Source: Terriglobus sp. TAA 43 (GTDB lineage: Bacteria; Acidobacteriota; Terriglobia; Terriglobales; Acidobacteriaceae). Taken from it: a DNA stretch of 64,000 bases. Positions 60,896 to 64,000 of this stretch are shown here, piece by piece. The notes below the pieces were generated by a model. It saw only the letters and a list, made by a program, of their open reading frames with translations. It made no database searches and was not told where the DNA came from. The position numbers and the translations under genes were made by a program. The DNA is taken from NCBI RefSeq assembly GCF_000800015.1, contig NZ_JUGR01000001.1:2852001-2916000 (forward strand), written 5' to 3'. Position 1 is the stretch's first letter, and each line of letters starts with the position of its first letter.

Positions 60896-61093
60896 ATGAA
60901 GGAGCCGACCGGCAAGACCTGGCTGACCACCATGTTGTTTACATGGGTTTCCAGCATCGCCGCCGGCTACTTCTTCCACACGCCACTTACCTGGCGTGAG
61001 GCGTTTAAAACATTCGACTACGCCGTCGCATTTGCGACCGTAGTCTGGCTCATCGCCCTGGCCCGTTGGCACAGGGGAATCATCAAGGGTTAG
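60896..61093 (+). CDS. Small two-helix membrane protein between iscS and iscU
   Basis: A 65-aa protein with two helices: WLTTMLFTWVSSIAAGYFF and YAVAFATVVWLIALARW. There are no cysteines. AAGGAG lies 5 nt before the ATG, and the gap to iscS is 9 bp, so it is expressed with the isc genes. No family recognised. A link to iron-sulfur assembly is only positional. Confidence 0.65.
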   Translation: MKEPTGKTWLTTMLFTWVSSIAAGYFFHTPLTWREAFKTFDYAVAFATVVWLIALARWHRGIIKG

Positions 61094-61167
61094 CGTCCGG
61101 CAGGGTTTTGCACTGAAAACTGACCGGAAGGCATCTAATTAACGTATTCGCTCGACAGGAGACGAAC

Positions 61168-61584
61168 ATGGCATACAGCGATAAGGTAGTCGATCACTAC
61201 GAGAATCCGCGGAACGTTGGAACGCTCGACAAGAATTCCACCGAAGTGGGCACCGGCCTGGTTGGCGCACCGGAGTGCGGCGACGTGATGCGTCTGCAGA
61301 TCAAGGTCAATCCGGACACGCAGGTTATTGAAGACGCAAAGTTCAAGACCTTCGGTTGCGGTTCGGCCATCGCTTCGTCGTCGTTGGCGACGGAGTGGGT
61401 CAAGGGCAAGACCATTGCCGAAGCCCTCGCCATCTCCAACACGGAGATCGTGAAGGAACTGGCGCTGCCGCCGGTTAAGATTCACTGCTCGGTACTGGCA
61501 GAAGACGCCATCCGCGCAGCCATCGGCGACTGGAAGAAGAAGAACGTCGCAGTCGAGCCGGAACTGACCGCAGCAGCGAACTAA
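61168..61584 (+). CDS. iscU: Iron-sulfur cluster scaffold IscU
   Basis: A 138-aa scaffold. It has the three ligand Cys: APECGDVM with the nearby Asp, FGCGSAIAS, and VKIHCSVLAED. Start MAYSDKVVDHYENPRNVG is typical. The LPPVK site for HscA binding is present. A short tail ends in Ala-rich residues. CAGGAG precedes the ATG. Confidence 0.96.
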   Translation: MAYSDKVVDHYENPRNVGTLDKNSTEVGTGLVGAPECGDVMRLQIKVNPDTQVIEDAKFKTFGCGSAIASSSLATEWVKGKTIAEALAISNTEIVKELALPPVKIHCSVLAEDAIRAAIGDWKKKNVAVEPELTAAAN

Positions 61585-61595
61585 GCATTGGATTC

Positions 61596-61623
61596 GGCGG
61601 GACAGGCAGATGCCTGTTCCGCC
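61596..61623. terminator. Hairpin between iscU and the convergent DUF4242 gene
   Basis: GGCGGGACAGGC pairs with GCCTGTTCCGCC (one G-T) around AGAT, 11 bp after iscU. No T-run follows on either strand. Confidence 0.5.
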
Positions 61624-61626
61624 GCG

Positions 61627-61899
61627 TCACTCTGCGGTGACGGGACTGATGGTGTCCTTGATCGGCTCCACGGAGTCGGCAGGGAAGCCGCCCAATCGAG
61701 CGTGTTCGCGGATCAGTTCAGCATTCGGTGCAACGTAGACGCAGTAGATTTTGTTCGGCGTCACGAAAGACTCGACCCACTGAATCTCCGGCCCCAGACT
61801 GCGCAGCACCGAGCAGGATGTCTGTGAGATAGCTTTTAGCTGCTCCGCCGTCAGGTCGCCCGCGCCCGACAACGTTCTTTCAATCAGAAACTTCGGCAT
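61627..61899 (-). CDS. DUF4242 family protein
   Basis: A 90-aa protein: MPKFLIERTLSGAGDLTAEQ, then QTSCSVLRSLGPEIQWVESF and KIYCVYVAPNAELIREHA-RLGGFP, matching DUF4242, a small ferredoxin-like fold that may bind metal. The function is unknown. It lies on the opposite strand inside the isc gene set. ATG 61899 gives the family start. Confidence 0.8.
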   Translation of the reverse strand: MPKFLIERTLSGAGDLTAEQLKAISQTSCSVLRSLGPEIQWVESFVTPNKIYCVYVAPNAELIREHARLGGFPADSVEPIKDTISPVTAE

Positions 61900-61963
61900 G
61901 CGAAACTCCATTCAGCACTCGCTGCCAACATAGCAGCGCTCGTTGATTGGTGTCGCAACAAAA

Positions 61964-62578
61964 ATGCAGCTTCCATCGCCAAAACCCGTGAACCGCAACA
62001 CCTGCCGTAGCGGAGTCATCGCCCTGGTTCTCGTGTTTCTGGCGTCCACCATGGGTGCGCAGCAAGTGGTTCAGCGGGGCACCTTCGGTCATCCCGGTGC
62101 CGTGTTCGACGAGACGGAGCAGTGGACCACGCCGCTTGCTCTCGCGGAAGATCACGACGTCGTCATCTATATGCCGGACACGTCTACACCGCAGTGGCTG
62201 CAGCGCAACTACGACAGATATCTCAACAAGGGTACGTACATCCTGTCGCTGTTCACGTTCTATCGCACGCCGGCAGCTTGCCGTGCAAACCAGATTGCAT
62301 GGGGCCTGGGCGATGCAGCACACCTGAATGCCTGCATCGACATTGCCTACCGGGTGCGCCGTGCGTTGATTGATCCAGTGTCCAAGTCCATTACGTTAGA
62401 GGTGGCGGCCATGGTCGATCAAAACGGCAACATTCAGCCCTCCACCTTGCAGGAAGACCACGTGTTTCGCACCTGGGACCAGCTCGACACCAACACGCAG
62501 GCCGCGCTGAAGAAGGCCGATGACCTCATCAGCCATCAGATGAAGATTTACGACGCGCGCCAACAGAGCCTGCGCTAG
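61964..62578 (+). CDS. Unknown secreted protein in the isc region
   Basis: A 204-aa protein with an N-terminal hydrophobic signal (SGVIALVLVFLASTMGAQ). The mature part has VIYMPDTSTPQWLQRNYDRY, a CRANQIAWGLGDAAHLNAC loop with two Cys, and a C-terminal helix. I do not recognise the family. It lies 15 bp before iscA on the same strand, but its own promoter region overlaps that of the divergent DUF4242 gene. Confidence 0.65.
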   Translation: MQLPSPKPVNRNTCRSGVIALVLVFLASTMGAQQVVQRGTFGHPGAVFDETEQWTTPLALAEDHDVVIYMPDTSTPQWLQRNYDRYLNKGTYILSLFTFYRTPAACRANQIAWGLGDAAHLNACIDIAYRVRRALIDPVSKSITLEVAAMVDQNGNIQPSTLQEDHVFRTWDQLDTNTQAALKKADDLISHQMKIYDARQQSLR

Positions 62579-62593
62579 GAAAGGATTGCCAAT

Positions 62594-63070
62594 ATGTCCG
62601 TAGTAGGAATCAGCAGCACGACCAGCAACGAAATGAGCGCACCTGCCCCAACTGCGGGTGCAGCACCTGTGTACTCCAGCCCCATTGTTCCGCCTGTCTC
62701 CGCCCCTCCGGAGAATGCAAAGGCGCAGAATATTCAGGTCACGGAGAAGGCGTTGAAGCGCATCCGCTCTGCCATGCAGAAGGAAGGCGTCTCCGCCGAA
62801 CAAGGCGGTCTGCGTGTGGGCATCACGGGTGGTGGCTGCAGCGGTCTCTCGTACAACATCCGTTTCGATTCGCAGGCCCGCGAGCGTGATCGCGTGTACG
62901 TCTACGAGCAAGAAGGCGACAAGGTGCAGATCTTCGTCGACCCCAAGAGCTTCCTCTACCTGAGCGGTATGACGCTCGACTTTGAAGAGACGCTCATGCG
63001 TCAGGGCTTCAACTTCATCAACCCGCACAGCACCAAGAGCTGCGGCTGCGGATCGTCGTTCACCGCGTAG
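62594..63070 (+). CDS. iscA: A-type Fe-S carrier IscA/ErpA-like
   Basis: A 158-aa protein. The last ~108 residues are a normal A-type carrier: IQVTEKALKRIRSAMQKEG, GITGGGCSGLSYN and the C-terminal SCGCGSSF, giving the three Cys that hold the cluster. The first ~48 residues are a Pro/Ala/Ser-rich extension not found in typical IscA. It moves Fe-S clusters to target proteins. GGAAAGGA is upstream of the ATG. Confidence 0.9.
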   Translation: MSVVGISSTTSNEMSAPAPTAGAAPVYSSPIVPPVSAPPENAKAQNIQVTEKALKRIRSAMQKEGVSAEQGGLRVGITGGGCSGLSYNIRFDSQARERDRVYVYEQEGDKVQIFVDPKSFLYLSGMTLDFEETLMRQGFNFINPHSTKSCGCGSSFTA

Positions 63071-63098
63071 ATTTAGTAGATGAGGCGCTTCTGAAGTT

Positions 63099-63380
63099 TT
63101 AAAGAACTTCGTCCTGGATGAGCAAAGTCTGTTGTCGTTTCCGAAATCGGAGATATCGCCGTACAAACGTGAGAATCGCGGTCAATAGCCCAAAAAAGAC
63201 TGCGGCGACGATACCAACGAAAGCTGCGCCTAACGCATTCTGTCCATCATTTGGATAGAGCCGGTCGAAATACCATACTGAGGCGTAGCAGGATGATATG
63301 CACCCGACTGGCGCAGCAAAAATGCCTATTCCGATAGCGACGGCAAGATCTTTTGCAAGAGCCTCTCGCACATAAGACAT
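63099..63380 (-). CDS. Unknown small membrane protein
   Basis: A 93-aa protein with two hydrophobic segments (LAVAIGIGIFAAPVGCISSC, ALGAAFVGIVAAVFFGLLTAI) and a very basic C-terminal end (FVRRYLRFRKRQQ). The function is unknown. It is on the opposite strand within the isc set; it is divergent from the GNAT gene with 15 bp between starts, too short for two normal promoters. Confidence 0.55.
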   Translation of the reverse strand: MSYVREALAKDLAVAIGIGIFAAPVGCISSCYASVWYFDRLYPNDGQNALGAAFVGIVAAVFFGLLTAILTFVRRYLRFRKRQQTLLIQDEVL

Positions 63381-63395
63381 GGTGGCATTCTAAAC

Positions 63396-63878
63396 ATGAC
63401 GCTTAGAAAGGCTTCCGCTGTTCTGAGGGAAATTCATCTCGACTACCTCCATACCGCCGAGCATCCCGTCTGCCGCGTCCCTGCGCGCTACTACCGCATA
63501 GTGAACATGGCAGGCGAACACGTCGGCGATATCAATCTCCGCCTGGACACCACGGAAGCCATCACGCGCTACGCAGGTCACATCGGTTACGAAGTACTGC
63601 AGGAGCATCGCGGCCATCGCTACGCTGCACAAGCTGTGCGCATGCTGATCCCCGTTGCGCGAGAACACAACATCGACGTGCTCTGGATCACCTGCGATCC
63701 GGAAAACACCGCATCCCGTCGAACCCTTGAACTGGCCGGTGCGGAATACGTTGAGACTGCGAACGTGCTCTACAACCACGCCATTTTTCTCGCAGGCCAT
63801 CCGCGCAAATGCCGTTATCAGCTTGCCACTTCGCCTGAAACGGATGCGACACAGATACCATCAGAAGAGAAGCCATGA
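63396..63878 (+). CDS. GNAT acetyltransferase
   Basis: A 160-aa GNAT protein. The acetyl-CoA loop is QEHRGHRYAAQAVRML (Q/R-x-x-G-x-R/G-x-A), preceded by HIGYEVL and followed by IDVLWITCDPENTASRRTLE. The substrate is unknown; RimJ/RimL-like or small-molecule types are possible. Its stop overlaps the hscB start (ATGA), so the two are translated together. Confidence 0.85.
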   Translation: MTLRKASAVLREIHLDYLHTAEHPVCRVPARYYRIVNMAGEHVGDINLRLDTTEAITRYAGHIGYEVLQEHRGHRYAAQAVRMLIPVAREHNIDVLWITCDPENTASRRTLELAGAEYVETANVLYNHAIFLAGHPRKCRYQLATSPETDATQIPSEEKP

Positions 63879-64000
63879 CCTACTTCGAAGTCTTCAGCCT
63901 GCCCACAAAACTCGCGCTCGACACCGCATCGCTTGAGAAGAGCTTTTACAAGCTTTCGCGTGAGTTTCACCCGGATCGCTTCGCCTCCAAATCCGCAGAG
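63875..64000 (+). CDS. hscB: Co-chaperone HscB, N-terminal part (runs off the window)
   Basis: The first 42 codons of a J-protein: MTYFEVFSLPTKLALDTASL then the J-motif HPD at residues 32-34 (SREFHPDRFASK). The start matches HscB, which brings IscU to the HscA chaperone. The remainder and hscA should lie just beyond the right edge. Its presence fits the isc operon. Confidence 0.88.
   Translation, partial: MTYFEVFSLPTKLALDTASLEKSFYKLSREFHPDRFASKSAE

Noticed and set aside
59600-61072. A 490-aa open frame antisense to iscS
   Set aside because: It mirrors the codon structure of the true iscS gene, gives a His/Val/Asp-rich sequence with no family, and has no Shine-Dalgarno.

Overview
The window looks like chromosomal DNA from an acidobacterium of the class Terriglobia (Terriglobus/Granulicella-like). 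The evidence is family content: two TIGR03435-type soil-associated secreted proteins, two tandem Acidobacteria-type VWFA-related proteins, three YbhE/YkgB-type lactonases, a giant Ig-like-repeat lipoprotein, Tat-exported enzymes, a Gram-negative LptD, and GC-rich coding sequence with frequent GTG/TTG starts. I see no rRNA, phage, insertion sequence or CRISPR array. One tRNA (Val, GAC) is present.

Layout. 1-4.1 kb: envelope genes (lptD, partial, divergent from an RDD membrane protein and a GT39-type glycosyltransferase). 4.1-10.8 kb: a minus-strand run of molybdopterin oxidoreductase, PLP-dependent dehydratase, two VWFA proteins and a trpE without trpG. 10.9-13.5 kb: small enzymes (SnoaL-like protein, alpha/beta hydrolase, acylphosphatase, DUF2188, apt). 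13.6-17.3 kb: a minus-strand operon of three lactonase paralogues plus an unknown 88-aa protein. 17.4-20.3 kb: an unknown gene, then a Tat multicopper oxidase overlapping a putative outer-membrane protein gene. 20.3-34.3 kb: housekeeping genes (xseA, glmM, alr, frr, purS, ppa) mixed with secreted proteins, a nucleoside hydrolase, an MFS exporter and an SDR.

35.2-56.8 kb is the most distinctive part and reads as a surface-attachment island. A GGDEF-EAL c-di-GMP enzyme diverges from a complete Flp/Tad pilus operon (flp-tadV-cpaB-rcpA-tadZ-tadA-tadB-tadC, a 30-aa membrane microprotein, DUF192, tadG, tadE, tadE). Then come a 1477-aa lipoprotein with nine Ig-like repeats, an OmpA-family protein and a tandem HD-GYP protein. 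Two closely similar solitary ribbon-helix-helix proteins flank the tad operon. The flp/GGDEF-EAL intergenic region and the giant lipoprotein upstream region share a GATAT(C/T)-N6-GATATCAAAACC element with identical spacing, which suggests common control.

56.9-64 kb: tRNA-Val, a membrane protein, a phosphatidyltransferase, then an Isc iron-sulfur gene set (Rrf2/IscR-type regulator, iscS, iscU, iscA, partial hscB) interspersed with small unknown genes.
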